Shown: positions 1 through 7,588, counted from the first letter of the stretch. The stretch is 11,386 bases of DNA from CAUZSN01 sp963582345 (GCA_963582345.1 CAUZSN010000090.1:1-11386); one strand, 5' to 3'. A program made the numbers and translations. The notes: generated by a model from the letters alone, not told the origin.

Positions 1-594
1 GGACACCGTAAGATTTCGCCGTATCTTGAGTTGTTCCGCTTCATATGCCCATATGGGAACCCGAATACGCAGTGCTGTCATCGGTCAGATGGTTCTGATT
101 TTTTAAACTTTGTTTCAGTTTCTCGGTTTACAAAGCGTCTACGCTTGGCAGGAATTATTCCACAAGTTCAGAGCCAAATCCGCGCGAATACCAGAATTTC
201 CGTCTTATAGGCCATCAATAACCTAACTATATTATGGTCCATCAATCAGAGTCATACGGCTCTACAAAATAGAGGCAAACCTCAAATCAACTGTCATCAC
301 TACGATTACACGGCGTACCAGAAGTATCGCAATGTGGACAGTTCGCTCGTCGCTTAGAATTGCATACGAACTCTCAGATTAACCAGATCAATAAGAAGTT
401 GACGGATGGGCTTGTATTCCGGGCTGTTGATGTTTCACAGCAAACCGAGTCTACTTGATTTTTGAAAATCGACTGCAAACCACATGTACTGCATTGGGTG
501 GAACGACCGCAATCAAACGATGAACCAAGTCAACCTCCGACTTCGATAATATCACGCATTATGTAACGGGAAATGAATTGCGTGGGGAACAAAA
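1..594. other. Left flank without a confident gene
   Basis: No recognisable gene, RNA or mobile element is visible. One plus-strand frame is open from the window edge to a TAG at 208-210 (69 codons). It could be the last part of a gene starting outside the window, but the translation matches no family I know and an open run of this size can occur by chance. Position 48-57 is a perfect 10-bp palindrome (CCCATATGGG), and 546-562 is an AT-rich inverted repeat (ATAAT, 7-nt spacer, ATTAT) about 35 nt before the next gene. Neither has a known role. I found no convincing sigma70-type promoter for the gene at 595. Confidence 0.4.
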
Positions 595-1917
595 GTGGGT
601 AGCCACAGACCTCCGTTTTACCTCGGTACGGACATCGATGGCGTCTTTCTGAATGCCGAACAATTGTTCGTGCGTTCCGAAAATCTGAACGACCTTTTGG
701 GGCGTGTAACGTATACGGACGCCTTGTTTCATATTCTGACAGGCTCTTTGCCAAGCGACGAGCAACGAGAGTTGTTCGACATTGTATTGGTCGCATTTCA
801 TGGCGGTTTCGGCCTGCTGCCACCTACCACACTGGTGCCTCGGTTGGTCGCCGGCACCGGCGTTTCGACAGCGCAAGCATTGGCTGCCGGCTATTTGGCC
901 AGTGGGCCGTATCACGTTGGTGCGGTCGAACAGGCGATGTCACTGTATTCGCAAATACTCGAGACTTTTCATAAGCAATTCGGTGAGACTCCGCGCACAG
1001 CTGGAGAGCTCGAACAGTTCGCGCACCAATGGGTCGCTGAGATAATCGATCGCGGCGAGACGATTCCGGGGTACGGGCACCCGCTACTTCGCAAGGATCC
1101 CCGCCCGACCCGTATTCGGCGCATCTTATGTGACAAGGAAACGGAAAGTGCCTATTTGGACGTCTACGACGGAGTGGTCCGCTGTGCTTCCGAGAAAAAA
1201 GGTGTGGCGCCGAATGTCGATGGAATTACCGGCGCGATCTTGCTGACGTTGGGTTTCCGTCCCGAGCATGGAACCGGACTCTTCTTACTGGCGCGCACGG
1301 CCGCCATGTTGGCCCATGTCATCGAAGAGCAAACGGACATGCCCTATCAAACTCAAAAGCGATTCATGATTCTTCCGGTAGCGCTGCCGCGATTGTTTAA
1401 TGCCAACTTTAAACGGCTCGCGAAGTTCTTCAACCGGTTGCGAGACAACAAGTCATACCAAACTCTACAGACCATCATTACAGGGAACGCCAAGAGCTCG
1501 TTTGTCGAGCGTGAAAAAGACGACCAGTCGTTAATCAACGAATCCAAGAGACGACGGATCGATAAACAGATCAATGAGGAGCTGAACCAGTTCGCACAAC
1601 CTCAGTCCGAACCGCGTGATCAATTTGCCACAATCGCCAAGCCGGAATCCAGCAGCTCATCCGACCAAGACAATCCGCCGAAAGACGATGCGTTGAACGT
1701 TACCCCTCACTGTTCGCCCGAATTGCTGGCGGGTGCTGCATTTTTACTTTCAACATCGTTGGGTCAGTTGAAGAGCGTGACCAATGATTCCGATGCCGGC
1801 GAATCGACTCCGCAGTCGCGTGCCGAAGAACTGCTGCGCTCCGCGTTAAAACTGGTTGAAGAAGCGGCAGTGCTAAAACCTGACGGAATTAACGATGGAC
1901 AATGCGAACCACCGTAA
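595..1917 (+). CDS. Citrate synthase / citryl-CoA lyase family protein with C-terminal tail
   Basis: The protein has 440 residues, with a citrate-synthase fold over about residues 1-300. The three catalytic positions of the family are present: His107 in GPYHVGA (E. coli GltA His264), His162 in GYGHP followed by DPR at 168-170 (His305), and Asp209 in PNVDG (Asp362). Arg234 lies in the conserved ART segment. The usual ADHE/ADHG oxaloacetate-binding His motif is not recognisable; the stretch near residues 68-80 reads HGGFGLLPP. The N-terminus is short, and GHP instead of GHR is, as I recall, common in citryl-CoA lyase-like members. Residues 300-440 form a charged Ser/Gln/Asp-rich linker and a helical end not typical of the family. 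The likely reaction is formation or cleavage of citryl-CoA or a related acyl-CoA adduct in the cytoplasm. The GTG start is favoured because an in-frame stop lies at 574 and GGGGA lies 6 nt upstream. The gene stands alone and converges on the next one. Family confidence is high; the reaction is uncertain. Confidence 0.8.
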   Translation: MGSHRPPFYLGTDIDGVFLNAEQLFVRSENLNDLLGRVTYTDALFHILTGSLPSDEQRELFDIVLVAFHGGFGLLPPTTLVPRLVAGTGVSTAQALAAGYLASGPYHVGAVEQAMSLYSQILETFHKQFGETPRTAGELEQFAHQWVAEIIDRGETIPGYGHPLLRKDPRPTRIRRILCDKETESAYLDVYDGVVRCASEKKGVAPNVDGITGAILLTLGFRPEHGTGLFLLARTAAMLAHVIEEQTDMPYQTQKRFMILPVALPRLFNANFKRLAKFFNRLRDNKSYQTLQTIITGNAKSSFVEREKDDQSLINESKRRRIDKQINEELNQFAQPQSEPRDQFATIAKPESSSSSDQDNPPKDDALNVTPHCSPELLAGAAFLLSTSLGQLKSVTNDSDAGESTPQSRAEELLRSALKLVEEAAVLKPDGINDGQCEPP

Positions 1918-1987
1918 GCACAAGGGGTAATCGCCGACAACTTTCAGCGCAGTGCGTCGATCCTACCGGTGAGCTTCAGAGACATCG

Positions 1988-3898
1988 CTACTTTTTGAGT
2001 TGTTCCGGCAGTCGAGTCTTCAGGTCAACGACCGATGTGTTGTGACTAATCACTTTTCCATCGGGGGCAGTCAAGAACATCGTTGGTAACGAGATAATGC
2101 CAAACGTTTGGGCAAGGGGACTGGCCAAACCGCCGGGCTGGTAAATCTGGGGCCAACGGACTCGATGCCGTGATAGGTACGGACGAATCGGGTCGATGGT
2201 GGCATCCAAATTAACACCAATAATTTCAAATCCACGGTCATAATACTGCTCGTACAGGGCACGAAGTTGCGGTATATCCTCTGTGCATGGTTTGCACCAA
2301 GTTGCCCAAAAACACACAAGGACAACGCGCCCGCGGAGCCGGTGGATGTCAATCATTTCGCCATTCAATCCCGGTCCGGACAATGTTATAAGCTGCCCCT
2401 TTAGATCCAACCGCCTTAAAGCGCCGATGGCTTGCAGACCGGCAGACGTATCGGAGTGTCGGCTAGTCAGTTGTCCGTACCAATGCCGCGCAGTCCGGTT
2501 GTTGCTACGAAATTCTTCGTTGGTGGCAAGCTGAAAAAGCGCGTCTGGAATATCCTCGCCCGCCGGAAAGCTTTTGACGAATTCTTCCAGACCCTGCAGC
2601 CACTGCTGTTGTACCTTTTGATGCTTGCCGACGTCGGCAGTTTGAATTTCAAGATTGTACTCCGCCAGCAGTCGCCGGTAAGACACATAGGCAACCAGTG
2701 GTGAACGTGGCGACGCACGTCGGACCTGAACTTCAATTGATTTCAGTCTTTCCAGCCCTTCCAAATATCCGCCCGATTGAACGGCCGAGACTAAACCGTC
2801 GACCATCTGACGGGTCCATTGATAGCGTTCCTCGTCAGTCTTTGAGATCGTAATCAATTTTTTCAACAGTTCAGACCGTTGTGACGTGTAGCGTGCCAAG
2901 TCCACACGACTAGTGGTCGGGCCGGGACTGTTCCGGTCCAGTGTCTGCAATTGTTCCAATAATCGTTGCGCTTCGGGCGATACTATGCCGGCGTTTATCG
3001 GTAACGTCGGTTTAGCGATTATCGGCTGCATCAACAGGCCACTTTCCACCACTATGGAATTTCCCTTCAACGGCCGTGGAATCTGAGTCAGCTTCCAGAC
3101 CACACCCACGCGAACCATTTCACCGATCTGGATCAGTCCTTGTTCGCCGCTCGTTTCAACAATCGCCATAACGTTCTCGTAAACTGTCAGGTCACTAGTC
3201 GCCTTGCCGTTGTCCGCGGGGATGACGTTCGGCATCAAGCTATCGAATCGCATCCATTTTGTCTTCGGGGTAATGATCCGCGATCGGGCGATAACAGTGC
3301 GCAATTTGTCTGCCGAATTACTAACAGCAGCTAACAGCTTTTGGGAATAGGTCGCATCGATGCCCAGCTTACGGACATCGCTTTGGTTAATCAGTAAGAC
3401 CTGCAACATCTGATGGTCACCAACCACCAATGAACGCACAGCAAGTTGCGTCGCTTCTTCTGCCGACAAGACCTTCCATGCGTCAATCCGTCCATCTTCG
3501 TTTGTATCCAATCCCCATCGTGACCCACCTGTATTCAACCAACGTGACTGATCTACCTTCTTGTTGAAGTCACTATCAATGTCGCGGTAGATCTCAAGCC
3601 CTTGGCTGTAGTATCGCCATTGATCAACTACGTTATCGCCATTTGTGTCAACATAACGACGCAGAATCTGCCCGGCAGGACCAATGACGACCCAGCCCGA
3701 CGATTTGCCACTCCGTTCGACCTTCAGCCGACATTTCGCTTCCTGTTCGACGGCTGGCGATTCGTACTCGACGTCTTTCTGTACGGGCAAAAATTGGAGC
3801 GCCAAATTCACGGAAGGCACTTCGGCAGTTCGAGAAACCTGTACCAGAAATAGAAAGACAATACACCCGCAAAAACCTTTGACTGCTCTGGTTCGCAT
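1988..3898 (-). CDS. Secreted TlpA/ResA-like thioredoxin-fold protein with acidic Ca-binding-like repeats
   Basis: The protein has 636 residues from the chosen ATG. Residues 1-25 form a signal peptide: basic MRTRAVK, a hydrophobic core with Cys, and likely cleavage after SRTA. Residues 84-141 carry three repeats of the type D-x-[N/D]-x-D-x-x-[V/I]-D-x-W (starting at 84, 106 and 131), resembling EF-hand or dockerin Ca loops. A long helical middle follows, with TPR-like character at about 430-500. The C-terminal 140 residues are a TlpA/ResA redoxin: FWATWCKPC with Cys535 and Cys538, and the cis-Pro loop SLPT at Pro605. It probably acts outside the cytoplasmic membrane in thiol-disulfide exchange, perhaps on c-type cytochromes or other Cys-rich proteins; the partner is unknown. 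A start 15 codons upstream (3943) is possible, but GGAG (3910-3907) lies 8 nt before the internal ATG, and that start gives a normal signal peptide. The gene is convergent with the citrate synthase-like gene, 70 nt between their ends. Confidence 0.85.
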   Translation of the reverse strand: MRTRAVKGFCGCIVFLFLVQVSRTAEVPSVNLALQFLPVQKDVEYESPAVEQEAKCRLKVERSGKSSGWVVIGPAGQILRRYVDTNGDNVVDQWRYYSQGLEIYRDIDSDFNKKVDQSRWLNTGGSRWGLDTNEDGRIDAWKVLSAEEATQLAVRSLVVGDHQMLQVLLINQSDVRKLGIDATYSQKLLAAVSNSADKLRTVIARSRIITPKTKWMRFDSLMPNVIPADNGKATSDLTVYENVMAIVETSGEQGLIQIGEMVRVGVVWKLTQIPRPLKGNSIVVESGLLMQPIIAKPTLPINAGIVSPEAQRLLEQLQTLDRNSPGPTTSRVDLARYTSQRSELLKKLITISKTDEERYQWTRQMVDGLVSAVQSGGYLEGLERLKSIEVQVRRASPRSPLVAYVSYRRLLAEYNLEIQTADVGKHQKVQQQWLQGLEEFVKSFPAGEDIPDALFQLATNEEFRSNNRTARHWYGQLTSRHSDTSAGLQAIGALRRLDLKGQLITLSGPGLNGEMIDIHRLRGRVVLVCFWATWCKPCTEDIPQLRALYEQYYDRGFEIIGVNLDATIDPIRPYLSRHRVRWPQIYQPGGLASPLAQTFGIISLPTMFLTAPDGKVISHNTSVVDLKTRLPEQLKK

Positions 3899-5177
3899 CC
3901 CACGGACTCCATTTCCTTTGCCAATTTGGTCCAAACACAACAAGCGTGGTATCTTAGTGGAAATATGTAATTCGAGTCATCAGCAGTTGAGCATCGATAC
4001 AAGTCAGACTTCGTAGCAACGCAAGCCCCTCGACGCTAGTCATTCGGATGAGTGCTGCGGTTGTCTGGAACTCGCGCTGAGAAGAAGTCGCAACGATTGA
4101 ACCGAGTATGCAAAGGACTCGCTACACGACCCTTGACTGAAATAGTTGTTAATCCAAATGATGCACTTGTTCGCAGGTCAGATTTCTGTCGAACCGACAA
4201 ACAATTTTCTAGTGTCCGCTCTCATCCGACATGCATCGAATCACCTAACCGGAGATATCGATTCGGATGTCGAACGCATGATTGCAGATTCGCAATAAAA
4301 CGAACTCGTCGACGCCGATTGCATCGGGCACGAAAAATGCGATACCGTTCATGCTGATGTCATCCAGATCTCCGCGTAAACCGGCAGCGTGCAATAGCCA
4401 CTCGGCACGTTGTGAATTGACTAGCTACGTGGCCGTTAGTCGAATCGACTGGAACTCAATGCACTAGCACAGTACAGACGCTATCTCGACCAGAAAACGC
4501 TCGCCGTTCGTGAGGCCACTGACTAGTTTCACCTACTTTGGTTGGTGGCCTGTTAAAACGAGACTTCTACCTGCATCTGCAAAGCTTGCGAATCGTTCGA
4601 AGAAAGCCTATCGCCTTCCAATTGGACGGTGCTGTCGAGTTTCGATAGCGCCGACGTCAACAGACTAATCATTTTTTTTCGACAGGCGGCTGTAACCGCA
4701 GAAGTGATATAGGGCGTATCCTGGAACCAATCCAACTTATTGAGCTAGCCAACAGGCAATGTTACTGCGGCCCGACAGGGTAACTGCAGCAACACTCGAA
4801 GAATTCAATATTTCGGATGTCTCAACTTCGTGCATTGAAATTGTCATAAGAAAAATGGGGCTCTTCTATGAACTATAGAGTTTAGACTCAACACGAGCTA
4901 ACCACACCACTCAGCGACTTTTAAATCGCATCTCAAAGCAAGTCTAAGCCAAAACTGGAACGGTATACGTTAGGAATTCAAACGGTGTAGCCTTGCGATA
5001 TGTCATTCTCTTCGCGGGATTCGATTCCGGAAATCGTGCCATGTCTCATTATGCTTCCGAAATTACGAGTACGATGTCCTGATTCGTGCGAAATGGAGTG
5101 CTTGAGTATCGGCAAAGCGACCACTATACTGGTTCGCTCTTGGAAAAACTGGATCCTCATCTGTAGCTGGTGAATAC
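3899..5177. other. Long intergenic region between divergent genes
   Basis: About 1.28 kb separates the divergently transcribed TlpA-like gene and the first dehydratase gene. No gene here is confident. Several short open runs share the plus frame beginning at 4146: 50 codons to a TAA at 4296, 26 codons to a TAA at 4377, 28 codons from 4440 to a TAG at 4524, and a run of over 50 codons to a TAG near 4728. Between 4377 and 4440 the same frame has several stops. This could be a decayed gene or chance. Nothing recognisable was seen in translation. A run of eight T (4672-4679) has no good stem before it. The right end carries the promoter listed separately. Confidence 0.4.
5102..5130 (+). promoter_or_regulatory. 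Candidate sigma70-like promoter of the fab-type operon
   Basis: The -35 TTGAGT (5102-5107) and -10 TATACT (5125-5130) are separated by exactly 17 nt. They match the bacterial consensus at 4/6 and 5/6 positions. Transcription would start near 5137, giving a leader of about 40 nt before the ATG at 5178. This is the best promoter-like sequence in front of the operon. Planctomycete promoters are only partly characterised, so the call rests on the generic consensus. Confidence 0.45.
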
Positions 5178-5672
5178 ATGCGGTTTTCGTTAGTGGACAA
5201 GGTCATTGCACTCGAAGCGGGAAGATCAATCACAGCGATCAAGACTTTGTCATTTTCCGAAGAATACCTTGTCGATCATTTCCCTGGTTTCCCGGTCATG
5301 CCGGGTGTACTGATGCTGGAATCGCTGGTCCAGGCAAGTGCCTGGCTGATGCGATACACCGACAACTTTCGATACAGTACAATCCTGCTGAAGGACGCCC
5401 GTGCCATACGCTTCAATACTTTTGTTGAACCCGGACAGACCCTTGCTATCACCGCGACGATTCAAAAGTGGCAGGATGCAAAATGCGTACTGAAGGGCGT
5501 TGGAAAGGTCGACGGTGCCTCGGCCGTCAACGCCCGATTGACTTTGCAAGGTTTTAATCAGAGTGACACGAATCAAGAACTGACGGCATCGGACCGGCGC
5601 ACAATTGCCAAGATGCGCGAATTGTTCGATCAACTCTGGTCACCAACTAAATTCAGGACTTCCGACTCATGA
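5178..5672 (+). CDS. FabZ-like 3-hydroxyacyl-ACP dehydratase (first copy)
   Basis: This hotdog-fold protein of 164 residues should remove water from (3R)-hydroxyacyl-ACP to give trans-2-enoyl-ACP in the cytoplasm. The FabZ signature is plain: DHFPGFPVMPG at residues 33-43, with catalytic His34 and Glu48 (in MLES). The 14-residue spacing equals E. coli FabZ His54/Glu68. The later strand motif is degenerate (VNARLTL, where FabZ usually has AEAE-like sequence). A C-terminal extension of about 35 residues (from about 128) exceeds typical FabZ. The start is the ATG with GGTG about 6 nt upstream. It is the first gene after the promoter at 5102-5130, and its stop overlaps the next start (ATGA at 5669-5672), indicating translational coupling. 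It is a paralogue of the gene at 6921 and has exactly the same length. Family is certain; chain-length and substrate preference are unknown. Confidence 0.9.
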   Translation: MRFSLVDKVIALEAGRSITAIKTLSFSEEYLVDHFPGFPVMPGVLMLESLVQASAWLMRYTDNFRYSTILLKDARAIRFNTFVEPGQTLAITATIQKWQDAKCVLKGVGKVDGASAVNARLTLQGFNQSDTNQELTASDRRTIAKMRELFDQLWSPTKFRTSDS

Positions 5673-6421
5673 AGTTGGCTGAGAAAGTCGCGCTGGTCAC
5701 GGGAGGTAGCCGCGGAATCGGCAAGGCGATCGTTTGGGCTTTGGCGCGTGAGGGCGCCAAAGTCGCGTTCGTTTATCAATCCAATGACGAAGCCGCGGAA
5801 AAACTTGTCGCCGACCTGAAGCACGATCAAAGGGAAGCCTGGTCGTTGAAGTGCGACGCCAGCCAATCGGACGAAGCCGATCAGGTCGTTCAAAAAGTAT
5901 TGGAAAAGTGGGAGAAAATCGACATTCTGGTGAACAACGTCGGCATTATTCACGATGGATTGCTGGCGACAATGAGTTTCGAGCAGTGGCAAAAGGTGAT
6001 CGCGACAAACCTGAATAGCGTCTACAATTTTTGCCATGCCGTCACGCGTCCGATGATGTCCGCTCGGGCCGGTCGTATTGTAAACATGTCCAGTGTGGCT
6101 GCTCAATTCGGAAACTCTGGTCAGTCGAACTACGCGGCTAGCAAAGGCGGGATTGAGGGTTTCACGCGGTGTCTGGCAGCTGAATTGGCACGCCGTGGAA
6201 TCACTGTCAACGCAGTGGCGCCTGGTTTTGTCGAAACCGATATGACCCTGGCCGTTCGAAACGCGGCGGAATCGGAAATTAAGAAGCGAATCCCTGTTCG
6301 CCGACTGGGCCAGCCTGAGGACGTCGCCAACGCTGTAACATTCTTGGTCTGTGATGAAGCGTCATACATCACCGGTCACGTATTGACAGTCGATGGCGGA
6401 CTGTCGTTGGGCGGAATGTGA
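5669..6421 (+). CDS. fabG: FabG-like 3-oxoacyl-ACP reductase (SDR family)
   Basis: This classical short-chain dehydrogenase/reductase of 250 residues should reduce 3-oxoacyl-ACP to (3R)-hydroxyacyl-ACP with NADPH in the cytoplasm. The dinucleotide-binding motif TGGSRGIG is at 11-18. The NNAG motif appears as NNVG (89-92), a mild variant. The catalytic tetrad is complete: Asn114, Ser142, Tyr155 and Lys159 (YAASK). The C-terminal VDGG is typical. Arg15 in the Gly-rich loop is consistent with NADP(H). The ATG overlaps the upstream stop by 4 nt, with AGGA about 11 nt upstream. An 85-nt gap with a possible hairpin separates it from the ACP gene. The symbol reflects family and operon context; this may be a second, specialised copy and not the housekeeping FabG. 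Confidence 0.9.
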   Translation: MKLAEKVALVTGGSRGIGKAIVWALAREGAKVAFVYQSNDEAAEKLVADLKHDQREAWSLKCDASQSDEADQVVQKVLEKWEKIDILVNNVGIIHDGLLATMSFEQWQKVIATNLNSVYNFCHAVTRPMMSARAGRIVNMSSVAAQFGNSGQSNYAASKGGIEGFTRCLAAELARRGITVNAVAPGFVETDMTLAVRNAAESEIKKRIPVRRLGQPEDVANAVTFLVCDEASYITGHVLTVDGGLSLGGM

Positions 6422-6455
6422 TACCAAATACCGAAAGTTCAAAATCTGTGAATCC

Positions 6456-6482
6456 GGTCAACTGCTCGCCAGCTGGTTGGCC
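6456..6482 (+). other. Possible mRNA hairpin between the reductase and ACP genes
   Basis: GGTCAAC (6456-6462) can pair with GTTGGCC (6476-6482) over 7 bp including one G-U, with a 13-nt loop containing most of a CCAGCTGG palindrome. No T-run follows, so this is not a classical terminator. A structure here could affect mRNA processing or relative ACP output, but that is inference. Confidence 0.25.
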
Positions 6483-6493
6483 TTGTGATTGTC

Positions 6494-6500
6494 GGGAGAA
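6494..6500 (+). promoter_or_regulatory. Ribosome binding site that fixes the ACP start
   Basis: GGGAGAA ends 6 nt before the ATG at 6507. It argues against the in-frame TTG at 6489, which would place the Shine-Dalgarno inside the gene and has none of its own. Confidence 0.7.
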
Positions 6501-6506
6501 ATAGCG

Positions 6507-6902
6507 ATGCCAACAACTGACGAGATCTACGAAAAAGTTCGTGAGACGCTAGTTGACGCTTTGGGTGTGGACGATGACGAAGTCACTCACGCAGCGACGT
6601 TGATCGGAGATTTGGGCGCTGAATCAATCGACTTTCTAGATATCGTTTTCCGCCTGGAAAAAACCTTTGGCATAAAAATTCCACGCGGCGAATTGTTTCC
6701 GGAAAACCTGGCGTCAGCCGATCCTTCATTCGCCAGCGACGGTATGGTCACCCAACAGGGTATTGCGGAACTGCGGAAACAATTGCCTTATGCGGGATTC
6801 GATAGACTAATCCAGGATCCGAAAGTCGAGAACATCCAGGATCTGTTTACCGTGCAAATGATCGTCAACTTCGTCGAAGCCAAATTGGCGAATGCGACTT
6901 GA
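6507..6902 (+). CDS. Enlarged acyl carrier protein
   Basis: This protein of 131 residues carries the growing acyl chain as a thioester on 4'-phosphopantetheine. The attachment site is Ser40 in the motif DLGAESIDFLD, where most ACPs have DSLD. Helices I-III are normal up to about residue 66 (FGIKIPRGELFPEN). The final helix (about 112-127, TVQMIVNFVEAKL) matches the end of a standard ACP. Between them, about residues 67-111, lie roughly 45 extra residues absent from the usual 75-80-residue ACP. They contain a probable helix (QQGIAELRKQL) and an LIQDPKVENI segment. The ATG at 6507 is chosen because of the GGGAG upstream. Lying 18 nt before the second dehydratase gene, it is the carrier expected for the neighbouring reductase, dehydratases and ketosynthase. 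A phosphopantetheinyl transferase must be encoded elsewhere. Confidence 0.88.
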   Translation: MPTTDEIYEKVRETLVDALGVDDDEVTHAATLIGDLGAESIDFLDIVFRLEKTFGIKIPRGELFPENLASADPSFASDGMVTQQGIAELRKQLPYAGFDRLIQDPKVENIQDLFTVQMIVNFVEAKLANAT

Positions 6903-6920
6903 ACCCAGTCGGATGTTGCA

Positions 6921-7415
6921 ATGCGATGGTTCTGGATTGACTGTTTCATCGAATTCGAAAGTGGAAAGTACGCCAAGGCCGTGAAAAACGTAACCTTGGC
7001 GGAAGATTACCTGCACGACCACTTTCCTGGTTTCCCAGTCATGCCTGGCTCGTTGATGCTGGAAGGAATGGCTCAGACCGGTGGAATTCTTCTCGGCGAA
7101 AAGAACGACTTTCGCCATAATGTGATTCTGGCGAAAGTGCCGAAGATCTCTTTTCATAGTTGGACATATCCGGGGGACACGATTGTCTATACGGCCACAC
7201 TGCTGGAGTCACGCGACGAGGGTGGCTCCGTCAAGTGCATGGCACACGTCGGTAACCGATTGATAGCAGAAGCCGAAATCATGTTCGTACATCTCAAGAG
7301 CAGTAGCCCACACTTTGAAAAGATTGACCAAAAGAACTTTGTCTTTTCGACAAATCTGCTGAGTATCCTGGACACTGGTCGTGCGGGCGATGGTTCGATG
7401 GCGAACGACAAATAG
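6921..7415 (+). CDS. FabZ-like 3-hydroxyacyl-ACP dehydratase (second copy)
   Basis: This 164-residue hotdog dehydratase is the same length as the copy at 5178 and has catalytic residues at identical positions: His34 in DHFPGFPVMPG and Glu48 in MLEG. It is closer to standard FabZ than the first copy, since it keeps MAQTGG after the Glu and AEAEIMF near residue 117. Outside the signature the two copies differ widely (for example SLMLEGMAQ against VLMLESLVQ), so they are old paralogues and not a recent duplication. Residues after about 127 form an extra tail. The ATG is 18 nt after the ACP stop with no strong Shine-Dalgarno, so translation may depend on coupling to ACP. It could act on a different chain length, or pair with the first copy as HadA/HadB-type dehydratases do; that is inference. 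Confidence 0.9.
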   Translation: MRWFWIDCFIEFESGKYAKAVKNVTLAEDYLHDHFPGFPVMPGSLMLEGMAQTGGILLGEKNDFRHNVILAKVPKISFHSWTYPGDTIVYTATLLESRDEGGSVKCMAHVGNRLIAEAEIMFVHLKSSSPHFEKIDQKNFVFSTNLLSILDTGRAGDGSMANDK

Positions 7416-7446
7416 GTTACGTGCCCGAAGAGTAATGATGCCGTTT

Positions 7447-7468
7447 CGAGCATCGGTGCTGGTTTTTT
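7447..7468 (+). terminator. Weak intrinsic-terminator-like hairpin after the second dehydratase gene
   Basis: AGCA-TCGG-TGCT forms a short 4-bp stem with a tetraloop, possibly extended by one C-G pair across a mismatch. It is followed by GG and six T (7463-7468), about 32 nt after the stop codon. The stem is much weaker than a typical terminator, so partial termination at most is suggested. Confidence 0.25.
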
Positions 7469-7567
7469 CCCAATGAAAGTGCCCGGAAAGTCAAGCTCTA
7501 TGAATGCAGTGTTTCGGATACTGCTGCCGACTAGCCCGCCGGTGCTGGTTTGAAACGACGTTCAAAT

Positions 7568-7588
7568 ACGGGCGGACAAGCCGCCCGT
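7568..7588. repeat. GC-rich palindrome, possible dispersed planctomycete intergenic element
   Basis: ACGGGCGG (7568-7575) and CCGCCCGT (7581-7588) are perfect inverted arms around the 5-nt loop ACAAG. No T-run follows, so it is not an intrinsic terminator by itself. Similar sequences (CGGGCGG, short spacer, CCGCCCG, then TGGCAC) recur in planctomycete intergenic DNA as far as I recall. Only one copy is in this window, so its repeat status cannot be shown here. Confidence 0.5.

Noticed and set aside
42..57. Two CATATG copies and a CCCATATGGG palindrome near the left edge
   Set aside because: Short palindromes of this size are common, and nothing next to them indicates a regulated gene.
3899..3943. 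Longer N-terminus for the TlpA-like protein (start at 3943)
   Set aside because: It would place 15 polar residues before the signal peptide, whereas the internal ATG has GGAG at good spacing and a normal signal sequence.
4672..4679. Run of eight T as a possible terminator
   Set aside because: No stable GC stem lies directly upstream on the plus strand, nor an A-run-adjacent stem for the minus strand.
4553..4735. 60-codon minus-strand frame in the long intergenic region
   Set aside because: It has a TTG start with no Shine-Dalgarno and no recognisable domain, and it overlaps equally plausible plus-strand pieces.
4978..5160. 60-codon minus-strand frame just before the first dehydratase gene
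   Set aside because: It overlaps the promoter at 5102-5130 on the opposite strand, and the translation looks unlike a folded protein.
5630..6106. 158-codon minus-strand frame opposite the reductase gene
   Set aside because: It is antisense to a clear FabG with a complete catalytic tetrad and is a shadow of that gene.
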